A DNA stretch of 64,000 nucleotides from Microbacterium faecale (GCF_014640975.1 NZ_BMHO01000001.1:62001-126000); one strand, 5' to 3'; counted from the first letter of the stretch, positions 1-9,541 are shown. The notes: generated by a model not told the origin, from the sequence alone. Made by a program: numbers and translations.

Positions 1-1512
1 CTTCCGCTCGCGACGCGCATGGTCGTGCTCGACCGCACCGGGCACCCGGCGTTCGACGATGCGCCGCAGACGCTCCTGCGCGATCATGCCGACGAGCTCG
101 AAGAGCTCGGCGTCGGCCTCGCTCCGGCCCACGTGCCGCGCCCCGCTGCCGAGCCCGCGGATCCGATCCTCACCACGCACTCGCTCACCCTCGCTCGCGG
201 CGGGCACACGGTGCTGCACGGTGTCTCGGTCGATATCCCGCGCGGCTCCGTCACCGCGATCGTCGGACCGAACGGCGCCGGCAAGACGACGCTCGCGCAG
301 GCGATCGCCGGCGTGCTCCGCACACCGCGCGGCACGGTGCTGCGCGAGACGGACGTGCGGTTCGTGTTCCAGAACCCCGAGCACCAGTTCGTCGCGCACA
401 CCGTGCGGGAGGAACTGGCGCACGGCGTGCGCGGGCTCCCCCGTCACGAAGCGGCGGAGCGCGTCGAGAGCATGCTGGCACGGCTCGACCTCACCGCGCA
501 CGCCGACCGTCACCCGTTCCGTCTCTCGGGCGGGCAGAAACGCCGCCTCTCGCTCGGCGCGGTCACGATCGGCATGCGACCGGGCGGCATGCTCGTGCTG
601 GACGAGCCGCTGTACGGTCAGGACCGCGCCCACACCGCGAGCCTCCTCACAATGCTCGAGGAGCTGCACGAGCAGGGCACCACGATCGTCGTCGTGACGC
701 ATGATCTGCGCCTCGTCGCGTCGCACGCGACCCACGTGATCGAGATGAACGCCGGCCGCGTCACGCCCGTCGAGGGACTGCCGAAGGATCCCACGCGACC
801 GACAGCGCTCGGTGCGGCGGGTGCCGCACGCCGGCGATTCCTGGAGCGCCGCGACCCCCTCGCGACCCTGCTGGCGGTGTTCCCCGGACTCGTCGCCCTC
901 ATCTTCACGCGTGACATCATGACGCCCGCCGTCTTCGTCGGCCTCGCCTACATCACGCTTCTCGTGGGCGTTCCTCCCTCCCGCCGCCTCGTGCTATGGC
1001 TGCTCGGCACGCTGCCCGCGATCGGTGCCGTTCTCGCCGCGGGGTTCGGCCTGTGGACCGGATTCGATAACGGGATCGCGACCGCGCTGCGCCTCGTCGC
1101 GCTCCTCGCGCTCGCGCTCATCCCCGGACTGGCCAGCGACGGCGTCGACACCGTGCGTGCCCTCACGGCGCATCTGCGGATCCCCTACCGCGTGGGATAC
1201 TCGGCCCTCGCCGCGCTGCGGTTCGTGCCGCGGTTCCGACACGAGTTCGGCGTGATCCGTGCCGCACACCGTCTACGGGGATCACGCGCCCTCGGCCCGC
1301 TCGCGTACCCCCGGCTTCTGATCCCGCTGCTCGCGAGCGGGATCCGCCATGCGGAGCGCGTCGCGCTCGCGATGGACGCCCGAGCATTCGGCGCCTTCCC
1401 CACGCGCACGGAACGCCGGCGACCCCGGTGGCATCTCGCGGACACGGCGTTCGTGGCCGGCGCGTGGATCCTCACCGCGGCCGCGATGGTGGCCGGCCCG
1501 CTCGTGGCCTGA
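1..1512 (+). CDS. ECF transporter energizing module: ATPase fused to EcfT permease (5' partial)
   Basis: The protein couples ATP hydrolysis to vitamin or metal uptake through a separate substrate-binding S component that is not in the window. The reading frame is open to base 1, and its first residues (LPLATRMVVLD, then an acidic helix) look like the end of a preceding ABC domain, so the gene probably began upstream as an ATPase-ATPase-EcfT fusion. Counting from the Met at base 19, Walker A GPNGAGKT is at 83-90, the signature LSGGQ at 169-173, Walker B LVLDEP at 192-197 and the switch His at about 228. From about residue 270 to 497 there are several hydrophobic helices and an EcfT-like cytoplasmic loop. 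Its stop lies one base from that of the convergent peptidase gene. Substrate unknown. Confidence 0.85.
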   Translation, partial: LPLATRMVVLDRTGHPAFDDAPQTLLRDHADELEELGVGLAPAHVPRPAAEPADPILTTHSLTLARGGHTVLHGVSVDIPRGSVTAIVGPNGAGKTTLAQAIAGVLRTPRGTVLRETDVRFVFQNPEHQFVAHTVREELAHGVRGLPRHEAAERVESMLARLDLTAHADRHPFRLSGGQKRRLSLGAVTIGMRPGGMLVLDEPLYGQDRAHTASLLTMLEELHEQGTTIVVVTHDLRLVASHATHVIEMNAGRVTPVEGLPKDPTRPTALGAAGAARRRFLERRDPLATLLAVFPGLVALIFTRDIMTPAVFVGLAYITLLVGVPPSRRLVLWLLGTLPAIGAVLAAGFGLWTGFDNGIATALRLVALLALALIPGLASDGVDTVRALTAHLRIPYRVGYSALAALRFVPRFRHEFGVIRAAHRLRGSRALGPLAYPRLLIPLLASGIRHAERVALAMDARAFGAFPTRTERRRPRWHLADTAFVAGAWILTAAAMVAGPLVA

Positions 1513-1513
1513 C

Positions 1514-2536
1514 TCAGTCGGTGTATTCGGCGGCCGCGTCGAGGCCCCAGAAATCCTCGTACGTGTCGTACCCGCCGTTCTTGTACGCCGTCGCGATCTC
1601 GACGCCGACGTACCGCAGGTGCCACGGCTCGGCCTCGTACCCCGTCGTTTCGGTGGCGTGCGCCTCATACCGGACGATCCACCCATGGCGCCAGGCGTTC
1701 TCGGACACCCACTCGCCCTGCGGCGTCCCGCCGAAGTCGTACATGGATCCGCACACCGTGCCGTCGCACGCGACGATGTCGATCGCGAGCCCGAGCTGGT
1801 GCTCGCTGTATCCGGGGCGTGCCGACGTGAGGTCGGCCTCCTCGGTGCTGCCGCGGCTCGCGACCTGCGATTCATACGCCTCGACCTGCGCGGCGTACGA
1901 GCGGTATCCGCTCTCGAGCCCGATGTCGCCGACGCCCGCCTCGCTCGCGGCGGTCGTGAGCGCATCGAGTGCATCGGCGGCCGCGGGGTCCAGCTGAGCG
2001 CCGATGGGGCTGTAGGTCTGCGGCGCCGTCAGCTCCGGCTCGTAGTCGAGCGGCTCAATCGGGCGCTGCTTGTTGACGACGACCCAGTCCCACGCGGGAT
2101 GATTCAGGGCGATGCAGCGATCGGCGCGGCCGGAGAGGACTCCTTCGCGGAACTCATCGCCGCCGCCCGCCGCACGCACCACCGCTTCCGCGTCGTCCGA
2201 CTGGATCGCGTCCTTCACGTCCTGCGAGCAGAAGGGGCGCTGTTGCGTGTCTTCGGCATCGGGCGTCGCGGTGGCAGTCGGCGTGGGGGTCGGGGACGGG
2301 GTCTCGGTGACCGGTCGGGTCTCGATGCCGCCGCTGCCGAGCGCCTGCGGACCGGAATCGGATCCACTCGCTCCCGCGACGACAAACGCGCCCGCCACGA
2401 TCATGGTGCACGCCGACAGCGTCGACGTGACAGTGACGACCGCCCGGCGACGGCGCCGCTCGATCCGCCGGCGCCGTTCGGCGCGGCGTGCGGACGCGTG
2501 GTGCGAAGTCGTCACGCCCTCATTGTCCCCGTTCAT
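1514..2536 (-). CDS. VanY/LAS-family D-Ala-D-Ala carboxypeptidase (M15B), membrane-anchored
   Basis: A cell-wall peptidase expected to trim D-Ala from peptidoglycan stems outside the membrane. A basic N-terminus is followed by one hydrophobic segment (VTVTSTLSACTMIVAGAFVV), then an acidic Thr/Pro-rich linker and a C-terminal zinc-peptidase domain. Family signatures are visible: SGYRSYAAQ, the metal-binding SEHQLGLAIDI (SxHxxGxAxD) and EPWHLRYVG (WHxR). I chose the ATG at 2536, because the longer open frame would run 53 bases into the upstream epimerase; the GTG at 2515 is an alternative. It lies 7 bases downstream of the epimerase gene on the same strand, so the two may be cotranscribed. The family assignment is firm; the exact bond cleaved (D,D or L,D) cannot be read from sequence. 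Confidence 0.85.
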   Translation of the reverse strand: MNGDNEGVTTSHHASARRAERRRRIERRRRRAVVTVTSTLSACTMIVAGAFVVAGASGSDSGPQALGSGGIETRPVTETPSPTPTPTATATPDAEDTQQRPFCSQDVKDAIQSDDAEAVVRAAGGGDEFREGVLSGRADRCIALNHPAWDWVVVNKQRPIEPLDYEPELTAPQTYSPIGAQLDPAAADALDALTTAASEAGVGDIGLESGYRSYAAQVEAYESQVASRGSTEEADLTSARPGYSEHQLGLAIDIVACDGTVCGSMYDFGGTPQGEWVSENAWRHGWIVRYEAHATETTGYEAEPWHLRYVGVEIATAYKNGGYDTYEDFWGLDAAAEYTD

Positions 2537-2543
2537 CCCGGCG

Positions 2544-3470
2544 TCAGCCCGAATAAGACACACCCCAGACGAACTCGGCGGTGTCGCCCGGTTCAAGCCA
2601 CGTCAGGCTCTGGCCGGAGTTGAAAGCGTCGGTGGGGATGGACATCGGCTCGATCGCGACCGCGCGGGGCTGGCCGGGATACGCCTCCGTCGTGAACACC
2701 TGCAGGTACCCGAAGCTCTCGTCCTGCCACACGGCGACAGTGCGTCCGTCGGGCGCCTCGAGCGTCGACGTCGCGCGCCCCTCGGCGTCGCGCGCGAGCG
2801 TGCCGAAGCCGGTGTCGAGGTCAACATCGCCGAGGAACTCGCCCGTGCGCAGGTCGGTGCCGCCCTCGACGGGCTTCTCGGCGAGAGGCAGCAGTCGGTC
2901 GTCGACCTCGAACGTCGTCGCCGCCGGGAGCGTGAGCACGAACTCGCGCGGATCCGCGTCACCGATGTGGAAGAACGGATGCGCGCCGACGCCCACGGGG
3001 GCCGCGGCGTCGCCGACGTTCGTGAGGCGGTGCGTCACGCGGATCCCGTCGTCAGTGAGCTCGTAGACGACCTGCGTGACGAGCGCGAACGGGTAGCCCT
3101 TCTGGGGCACGACGGTCGCCGTGAGGGTCACGGATCCGTCGCCCTCCTCGATCGCGTACGGCGCGTACCGCAGCAGGCCGTGGATCGCGTTGTGGAGGTC
3201 GGGCTCGCTCAGCGCGAGCTGCTGGCTGTACGACCGGCCGTGCGGGTCGACCTGCTCCCACCGGCCGTCACGGATCCGGTTCGGCCACGGCACGAGAACG
3301 GTGCCGGATCCGAACGGCGTCGCGCTGTGCTCGGGGTACGGCGTGACGATCGACGTGCCGTCGACGGTGAGACCGCGCAGCCCGGCGCCGACCTGCGCGA
3401 TGTGCGCCGTGACGTCACCGCGGGTGAGATGGATCTGCTTGCCGGTCGGGTCGACGGGGGTATGAGCCAT
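2544..3470 (-). CDS. Aldose 1-epimerase family protein
   Basis: A cytoplasmic mutarotase-like enzyme that would interconvert the alpha and beta anomers of a hexose or a sugar phosphate. The 308-residue protein has the beta-sandwich pattern of the family, with the conserved stretch VLVPWPNRIRDGRW near the N-terminus, NAIHGLLRY with its His in the middle, and VGAHPFFHIGD carrying the second conserved His. The sequence resembles the GalM-related actinobacterial group rather than classic GalM. The start at 3470 (MAHTPVDPTG) fits the family better than the ATG 18 bases upstream. The substrate is not evident, since no sugar operon is adjacent. Confidence 0.85.
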   Translation of the reverse strand: MAHTPVDPTGKQIHLTRGDVTAHIAQVGAGLRGLTVDGTSIVTPYPEHSATPFGSGTVLVPWPNRIRDGRWEQVDPHGRSYSQQLALSEPDLHNAIHGLLRYAPYAIEEGDGSVTLTATVVPQKGYPFALVTQVVYELTDDGIRVTHRLTNVGDAAAPVGVGAHPFFHIGDADPREFVLTLPAATTFEVDDRLLPLAEKPVEGGTDLRTGEFLGDVDLDTGFGTLARDAEGRATSTLEAPDGRTVAVWQDESFGYLQVFTTEAYPGQPRAVAIEPMSIPTDAFNSGQSLTWLEPGDTAEFVWGVSYSG

Positions 3471-3510
3471 TCCCCCATTGTGTCGCATGAGCGCGGGGTC
3501 GTTGGCGACA

Positions 3511-3585
3511 CGAAATGAGGAGATCTCACGAGGGGAGGCGATTCGCGCGGAATCCGTCCTCTTTTCGTGAGATCTCCTCGATTCG
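3511..3585. repeat. Long imperfect inverted repeat in intergenic region
   Basis: The 21-base arms 3511-3531 and 3565-3585 are complementary at 19 of 21 positions, around a core GAGGAGATCTCACGA / TCGTGAGATCTCCTC, with a 33-base loop. It sits in the 235-base gap between the start of the epimerase gene and the stop of the helicase gene. It may be the helicase terminator or a protein-binding palindrome. No U-tract follows. The rest of the gap shows nothing recognisable. Confidence 0.6.
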
Positions 3586-3705
3586 TGACGCTCACGACAC
3601 GCGCCCGGCGTCGCCAGCGGTTCGCTCGCAAGGCGGAGAAGGGAGGCGCACCGAGCGTGCGCTGACCGCCGACAACGCCGCGAGCGGGCCTCTGGCGGCG
3701 CCGGG

Positions 3706-5895
3706 TCAGCCGGCGAGTTCGGTGATGAGGGGGTCGCCGGGTGTCACGTCGCGGAACGGGGCGTCGATCTCGGCGCGCTTGAGCAGGTCGCTCATGCGGC
3801 GGCGGCGGTTGCGCGGGATCAGCGTGATGACGCGGCCCTCGCGACCGGCGCGCCCGGTGCGGCCCGAGCGGTGCAGGTACGTCTTGTACTCGTCCGGGGC
3901 GTCGGCCTGCACGACGAGATCGACGTCGTCGACGTGGATCCCTCGTGCGGCCACGTCGGTCGCGACGAGCACGCTGATGCGTCCCTTCGAGAAACGCTCG
4001 ATGTTGCGCGTGCGCTTGGCCTGGTTCAGGTCGCCGTGCAGGGCGATCGCGCGGATATCCGCATCTTCGAACTGCTCGACGAGCTGGTCGGCGAAGGCGC
4101 GCGTGCGGCTGAAGATGATCGTGCGCCCGCCACGGTCGGCGAGCTGCTCGATGACGTCGCGCTTGCTGCGCTGGTCGACGACGAGCACCTGGTGGTCGAT
4201 CGTGCCCGAGTCCTGGTCTTCACCCGCGACCTCGTACACCTGCGGGTCCTTGAGGAACTCGTCGACGAGCGCCGAGACCTCGCGGTCGAGCGTCGCACTG
4301 AAGAGCAGCTTCTGGCCGCCTTCCTTCGTGAGGCGCAGGATGCGCTGCACGGGCTCGAGGAACCCGAGGTCGCACATGTGGTCGGCCTCGTCGAGGACGG
4401 CGATCTTGACCTCGCTGAGGTCGAGCTTGCCCTGGGCGTGGAGGTCCTCGATGCGGCCGGGCGTGCCGATCACGATGTCGACGCCCTTCTTGAGCGCGCC
4501 GACCTGCTTGCCCTGCGGGACGCCGCCGTATACCTGCGTGGTGAACAGACCCACGCTGCGGGCGATCGGCTGTACGGTGCGGTCGATCTGCAGCGCGAGT
4601 TCGCGCGTCGGAGCGACGATCAGCGCCTGCGGTGCGCGTCCGAAAGCGCGCCGTCCGCCGTCGCGTCCGCGCAGGAGCGCCTCGACCATCGGCGCACCGA
4701 AGGCGATCGTCTTGCCGGATCCGGTGCGGCCGCGGCCGAGCACGTCCTTGCCCTCGAGGATCGGGCCGATCGTGGCGGCCTGAATCGGGAAGGGGCTCGC
4801 CGCGCCGAGGTCGGCGAGGGCACGGCAGATGTTGTCGCCCAGACCGAGGTCGCCGAACGTCTGTCCCTCGACCTCGGCGGCCTCTACGGCCTCCGCGGTG
4901 AGACGCTCGTGCACCACGTCGATCTGCTGCTCCTGCTGGGCCGTGCGCTGCGGGGCGTCGCGACGCTCCTGCCAGGCACGCTCACCCGCGGTCTGCGGAC
5001 GGGCCCCCTCGGTCGTCGCGGTGTCGGCGACGACGTCAGCGGATGCGGACGGCGCGCGGTTATCGAAGCGTCCGCCACCGTGCGGGGCATCGCGGTCGAA
5101 GCGACGACGGTCGCCCTGCCCCTCGCGGTCGAAGCGGCGTCCGCCACCCTGCGCGCCGCGGTCGAAGCGGTTGTGTCCGCGGGCGTCACGGTCGAAGCGT
5201 CCGCCACGGTCGTTCGGAGCACCGCGGCCCGCGCGTCCCTCGCGGGCGTCGCCGTCGAACCGGCGGGGCGCGCGGTCATCGCGATCGAAGCGACGCGGGC
5301 CGCGGTCATCACGATCGAAACGACGCGGCGCACGGTCATCACGATCGAAACGACGCGGCGCACGGTCATCACGATCGAAACGACGCGGACCGCGGTCATC
5401 ACGATCAAAACGGCGGGGCGCACGGTCGTCACGATCGAAACGACGCGGACCGCGGTCATCACGATCAAAACGGCGGGGCGCACGGTCGTCACGATCGAAA
5501 CGACGCGGCGCACGGTCGTCACGCTCGAAACGACGCGGGCCGCGGTTGTCCGAGTCGAATCGGCGTCCGCCGCGGTCATCGCGCGGACGGTCGTCGCGGT
5601 CGAAGCGACGCGCGCCGTCCTGGCGGCCTGCGCCGCCGCGTGCGCCATCGAATCGACGGTCGTCGCCGCCACGCGCGCGGTAGCCGCCAGTCGACGGGCG
5701 GTCGCCCGAGCTGTCGCGGTCGAAGCGACGATCGTCGCGCTCGTGCGACGACGAGCCGCGGGAATCGAAGCCTCCGCGCTGTGCGCGATCGTCGCGCGAC
5801 CAGCGCGGCTTACGGGATCCGCCGCTCTTGGAGGCGTAGCGAGGGTCGAAGTTCTTCACGGGGCGTCCGCCCGCGGGCTTCTTACTTTTTGGCAT
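3706..5895 (-). CDS. DEAD-box ATP-dependent RNA helicase with a long repetitive N-terminus
   Basis: An RNA-unwinding ATPase, probably acting in ribosome assembly or cold adaptation. About 340 N-terminal residues are low-complexity Arg/Asp/Gly, including about ten tandem RRFDRDDRxP decapeptides. The helicase core follows: a Q motif (FGDLGLGDNICRAL), Walker A RGRTGSGKT at about residue 390, DEAD in VLDEADHMCDLGF at about 500, SAT in LLFSATLD, and HRSGRTGRAGR near the C-terminus. The core is RhlE/CshA-like. I chose the ATG at 5895 (MPKSKKPAGG); a GTG 15 bases upstream abuts a GGAAGG ribosome-binding site, so the true start is not certain. It stands alone in the neighbourhood. The charged repeat tail probably binds RNA or drives condensate formation; that is inference. 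Confidence 0.93.
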   Translation of the reverse strand: MPKSKKPAGGRPVKNFDPRYASKSGGSRKPRWSRDDRAQRGGFDSRGSSSHERDDRRFDRDSSGDRPSTGGYRARGGDDRRFDGARGGAGRQDGARRFDRDDRPRDDRGGRRFDSDNRGPRRFERDDRAPRRFDRDDRAPRRFDRDDRGPRRFDRDDRAPRRFDRDDRGPRRFDRDDRAPRRFDRDDRAPRRFDRDDRGPRRFDRDDRAPRRFDGDAREGRAGRGAPNDRGGRFDRDARGHNRFDRGAQGGGRRFDREGQGDRRRFDRDAPHGGGRFDNRAPSASADVVADTATTEGARPQTAGERAWQERRDAPQRTAQQEQQIDVVHERLTAEAVEAAEVEGQTFGDLGLGDNICRALADLGAASPFPIQAATIGPILEGKDVLGRGRTGSGKTIAFGAPMVEALLRGRDGGRRAFGRAPQALIVAPTRELALQIDRTVQPIARSVGLFTTQVYGGVPQGKQVGALKKGVDIVIGTPGRIEDLHAQGKLDLSEVKIAVLDEADHMCDLGFLEPVQRILRLTKEGGQKLLFSATLDREVSALVDEFLKDPQVYEVAGEDQDSGTIDHQVLVVDQRSKRDVIEQLADRGGRTIIFSRTRAFADQLVEQFEDADIRAIALHGDLNQAKRTRNIERFSKGRISVLVATDVAARGIHVDDVDLVVQADAPDEYKTYLHRSGRTGRAGREGRVITLIPRNRRRRMSDLLKRAEIDAPFRDVTPGDPLITELAG
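5245..5545 (-). repeat. In-frame 30-base tandem repeats inside the helicase gene
   Basis: About ten copies of a 30-base unit encode RRFDRDDRAP or RRFDRDDRGP. The copies are nearly identical at the DNA level, so copy number is likely to vary between strains by slippage or recombination. Every unit is a multiple of three bases and keeps the frame open. It is a coding repeat, not a CRISPR array. Confidence 0.9.
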
Positions 5896-6064
5896 GCGTA
5901 ATACACGCACCTTCCGTAGGTGTTATGCGGCCATGACAGGACACATAAACACCCACGCACACTACGTGGCATCCCTCAGCCGACGTTCCAGAGTATCGAA
6001 ACGCCCTGGGAAACCGCCTTGCCTGTCCGAATCCCCCCTGTGCTGCGGCGCGCTGCCCTCGCGT

Positions 6065-9000
6065 TCAGTCGCGACGGCGGCGAAGCGGCGGGGCCGTCGG
6101 GACGGAGGTGCCGCGCTCGTCCGGAAGCTGCACCGTGACGGTCACGAGCGGCGCGGATCCCTCCGGGGCACCCGGCTGTCGCACGTCGACGACCGTTTGG
6201 CCTGCGGTCGCCGGCGCGGGCTCGTGCGGGACGACGCGCGCCACGGCGGATCCACCGTGGCGGTCGTGCGCGGACGGCTCCGCACCCGTGGCAACGACGT
6301 TCGCGGATCCCGTGCGGGCCGGCCGCGTGCCGGACGGGGATGCGACCCCCGCGGTCACGGACGGCTCGTCGTCAGTGGCGTCGCGCGCATCCGTCGCTCC
6401 GGGGCCGTGGTCCGGGCCGTCCGGGCTCGGAGTGGATCCGCCGTCGCCGCGGCGCTTGGCGCGCCGCTCCTTCGCGCCCTCGACGAGGTTGTAGAGCGTC
6501 GGGAGCACGATGAGCGTCATGAACGTCGACGAGACGAGACCGCCGATCACGACGATCGCGAGCGGCTGCGAGATGAACCCGCCGTGACCGGTGATGCCGA
6601 GCGCCATCGGCGTGAGCGCGAAGATCGTGGCGAGCGCCGTCATGAGAATCGGCCGCAGTCGCATCGAGCTGCCCGCGAGGGTCGCCTCGTACGTGCTGAG
6701 GCGGTGTCGATCGCGATACTGGTTCACCAGGTCGACGAGCACGATCGCGTTCGTGACCACGATGCCGATGAGCATCAGCACGCCGATAAGGCTCGCGACG
6801 CCGAGCGGCACGCCCGTCACGATCTGCAGGAGGATCGCGCCCGTCGCGGCGAACGGCACGGACACGAGAAGCAGCAGCGGCTGACGCAGCGACTTGAACG
6901 TCGCGACCATGACGATGTAGATGATGAGGATCGCTGCGAGCATCGCGAGACCGAGCTGCTCGAAGGCCGAGGCCTGGTCCTCCGAGACACCGCCGAGCGT
7001 GGCGCGCGTGCCCTCGGGCAGGTCGGCGTCATCGAGCGCGGCCTGCACGGCGGTCGTCGCCGCCATGAGGTCGTCCGTGGCCGGCGGAACCGTGATCGTG
7101 GCGGTGCGGAGCCCGCCTGCCGTCGTGATCGACGCGGGGCTCGTGTTCTCCTCGACCGTGGCGACATCGCGCAGTTCGATCACGCCCGTCGCGGTCGGGA
7201 TCTCGAGCGCGCGCAGCTCGGAGATCGTCGCGGGCGGATCCTCGTTCGCGATGTAGACGGTGAGCGACGACTCGTCGATCTCGACCGTGCCGGCTTCGGA
7301 CGGCTGCATCGTGCTGTTCACCAGGGATCCGATCGCCGCCTCGCTGAGGCCGGCCTCGGCGGCCGCGCCCCGATCGACGTCCACGGCGATGAACGGCATC
7401 GCGGCCTCGAGGTTGTTGGTGATGTCACCGAGGCCGTCCCGGCCATCCAGCTCCTCCATGAGCACGTCGGTCGCCTCGCGGATGTCGGCGTCGCTCGCGC
7501 CCTCCACCTCGACGGAGATGTCGGTCGACATGCCCATTCCCGCGGCGGACTGCACCATGAGGTCCCCGGCGTCGTCGAGGTCAGCGAGCGCCGCCTCGAC
7601 GTCAGACTTGATCTGCTCCTGATCGGCGTCGGGGTCGGTCATCACGGAGAAGGTGGCATTGTCACCGCCGCCGAACATGCTCATCATGCCGCCGGAGCCG
7701 ATGGTGACCTGCACCGTGTCGACGCCGTCGACGTCGCCGAGCGACTCCTCGACGCGCTGCGCCGCTTCATCCTTCGACTCGAGGCTCGCCGTCTCGCCCA
7801 GATCCTGCGTCACCGTCAGAGTGTTCTGTCCCGTGTCGCCGAGGAAGTTCGTCTTCATCATCGGCGCGAGCATGACGGTGCCGATCATGACGACGACCGC
7901 GAGCGCGAGCGTCGACCACGAGTGTCGCAGCGTCCACGACAGGATCGGCTGGTACGCCTTCTGCAGACGCGTCTTCGGGGCATCGGGGTGCTCAGGATCG
8001 ATCGGCTCGCCGCTGTCGGTCACGAGCGCCTTGCCCGGGCGCATGAACCAATATGCGAGCACCGGCACGATCGTGAGCGAGACGAGCAGGGAGGCGAGCA
8101 TCGCGATCGTCACCGTCATGGCGAACGGCCGGAACAGCTCCCCAACCATGTCACCCACGAACACGATGGGCAGGAACACGACGACGGTCGTGAGGGTCGA
8201 TGCGGTGATGGCGCCCGCGACCTCGCGCACAGCGAGGCGGATCGCGTCACCCTTGTCGGCACCCGCGACGTAATGTCGCTTGATGTTCTCGATGACGACG
8301 ATGGAGTCGTCGACGACGCGCCCGATCGAGATCGTCAGCGCGCCGAGCGTCAGCATGTTGAGCGAGTACCCGAACGCCTGCATGCTCGCGAACGAGATGA
8401 GGATGCTGGTCGGAATCGAGATCGCCGTCACGAGCGTCGAACGGATCGACAGCAGGAACACGAGGATCACCAGCACAGCGAACACGAGGCCGAGCACGCC
8501 TTCGACCGCGAGCGTCTCGATCGAGTCGACGATGAACGGCGCCTGGTCGAACACGACCGTGAACTCGACGTCGGAGAGCTGCTCGTTCGCCTCGTCGAGA
8601 GCGGCGATGACACCCTCGGAGACGGCCACGGTGTTGCCGTCGGGAAGCTTCGTGACGGAGATCGAGATCGCGTCTTGACCGTCGACGCGAGAGATCGAGG
8701 TGGTGGGGTCGTCCTCGCGTTCGACGTTTGCGACGTCGGCGATCGTGTAGGTCTCGGGCGTGGTGACCTCGCCCGTGTTGGGATCCACCTGCGGCTCGGC
8801 GTTCGACACGAGCGGCAGAGCCCGGATGTCGTCGACCGAAGTGAGCTTGAGGCCGGTCTGCACGGTGAGGGTCTCACCGTCTTCGGTGACCTCGCCGCCG
8901 GGGAAGAGGTTGCCGTTCTGCTGCAGCGCGTCACTGATCGCCTGCTGCGTGACGCCCGCCGTCTGGAGATTTTCGGGAACCGGGGTGATCGTGATCCGCT

Positions 9001-9541
9001 CGCTCGCGGCGCCCGTCACGGTCGCGGATCCGACCCCGTCGATGTCTTCGATCTCGGGGATCACGATGTTCTCGAGGTCGTCCTGCGCCGTCGCGGGATC
9101 CTCGAAGCCCGACGCCGCGACCTGGATCACCGGGAACTCATCGAGCGAGAGCGCGACGATCTGCGGATCCACCGCGTCGGGAAGCTGGCTGTCGATGCGG
9201 CTGATCGCCTGCTGCATCTTCTGCTCGCTCGTGGCCATGTCGGTGCCGTAGTCGAACATGGCCTGGATGAATGCCATGTTCGACGAGCTCGTGGCGGTGG
9301 TCGACTCGAGGCCGGGGACCGCCTGGATCGCCTCTTCGATCGGCGTCGCGACGTCTTCCTCGACCACGTCGGGAGACGCGCCCGGGTAGCTCGCCGTCAC
9401 GATGAGCGCCGGGAGCTCCATCGTCGGAATGAGCTCTTGCTTCAGATTCGTCAGCGAGACGCCGCCCACGATCGCCGCACAGATCGTGATGAGGGCGATC
9501 AGCGCGCGGTTCTTCAGGCTGAGGACGGCGAGTTTCGACAC
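6065..9541 (-). CDS. RND-superfamily (HAE1/AcrB-like) efflux permease
   Basis: A proton-driven exporter of 1158 residues in the cytoplasmic membrane. It has the AcrB plan: an N-terminal membrane helix, a large extracytoplasmic porter domain with the conserved ELIPTMELPALIVTASYPG, a block of helices with GRVVDDSIVVIEN (the acidic pair, near residues 410-411, that relays protons in this family), a second porter domain, a second helix block, and a cytoplasmic tail of about 120 residues rich in Gly, Pro and Thr. The start is GTG with GGAGAG six bases upstream. No membrane-fusion or outer-membrane partner gene is adjacent, as expected for a monoderm bacterium. The substrate is unknown; lipids, drugs or peptides are all possible. 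Confidence 0.88.
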   Translation of the reverse strand: MSKLAVLSLKNRALIALITICAAIVGGVSLTNLKQELIPTMELPALIVTASYPGASPDVVEEDVATPIEEAIQAVPGLESTTATSSSNMAFIQAMFDYGTDMATSEQKMQQAISRIDSQLPDAVDPQIVALSLDEFPVIQVAASGFEDPATAQDDLENIVIPEIEDIDGVGSATVTGAASERITITPVPENLQTAGVTQQAISDALQQNGNLFPGGEVTEDGETLTVQTGLKLTSVDDIRALPLVSNAEPQVDPNTGEVTTPETYTIADVANVEREDDPTTSISRVDGQDAISISVTKLPDGNTVAVSEGVIAALDEANEQLSDVEFTVVFDQAPFIVDSIETLAVEGVLGLVFAVLVILVFLLSIRSTLVTAISIPTSILISFASMQAFGYSLNMLTLGALTISIGRVVDDSIVVIENIKRHYVAGADKGDAIRLAVREVAGAITASTLTTVVVFLPIVFVGDMVGELFRPFAMTVTIAMLASLLVSLTIVPVLAYWFMRPGKALVTDSGEPIDPEHPDAPKTRLQKAYQPILSWTLRHSWSTLALAVVVMIGTVMLAPMMKTNFLGDTGQNTLTVTQDLGETASLESKDEAAQRVEESLGDVDGVDTVQVTIGSGGMMSMFGGGDNATFSVMTDPDADQEQIKSDVEAALADLDDAGDLMVQSAAGMGMSTDISVEVEGASDADIREATDVLMEELDGRDGLGDITNNLEAAMPFIAVDVDRGAAAEAGLSEAAIGSLVNSTMQPSEAGTVEIDESSLTVYIANEDPPATISELRALEIPTATGVIELRDVATVEENTSPASITTAGGLRTATITVPPATDDLMAATTAVQAALDDADLPEGTRATLGGVSEDQASAFEQLGLAMLAAILIIYIVMVATFKSLRQPLLLLVSVPFAATGAILLQIVTGVPLGVASLIGVLMLIGIVVTNAIVLVDLVNQYRDRHRLSTYEATLAGSSMRLRPILMTALATIFALTPMALGITGHGGFISQPLAIVVIGGLVSSTFMTLIVLPTLYNLVEGAKERRAKRRGDGGSTPSPDGPDHGPGATDARDATDDEPSVTAGVASPSGTRPARTGSANVVATGAEPSAHDRHGGSAVARVVPHEPAPATAGQTVVDVRQPGAPEGSAPLVTVTVQLPDERGTSVPTAPPLRRRRD

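Noticed and set aside
5245..5545. Regular 30-base repeats that look like a CRISPR array
   Set aside because: The units are contiguous with no spacers and encode an in-frame decapeptide repeat of the helicase.
3871..5901. Long open frame on the plus strand opposite the helicase gene
   Set aside because: Its composition (Ala/Val/Arg repeats mirroring the helicase repeat) has no family similarity; it is the antisense shadow of a well-supported gene in GC-rich DNA.
5908..5922. Small stem CACCT-TCCGT-AGGTG in the helicase leader, considered as a cold-shock RNA element
   Set aside because: Only five pairs; no further structure or motif supports it.
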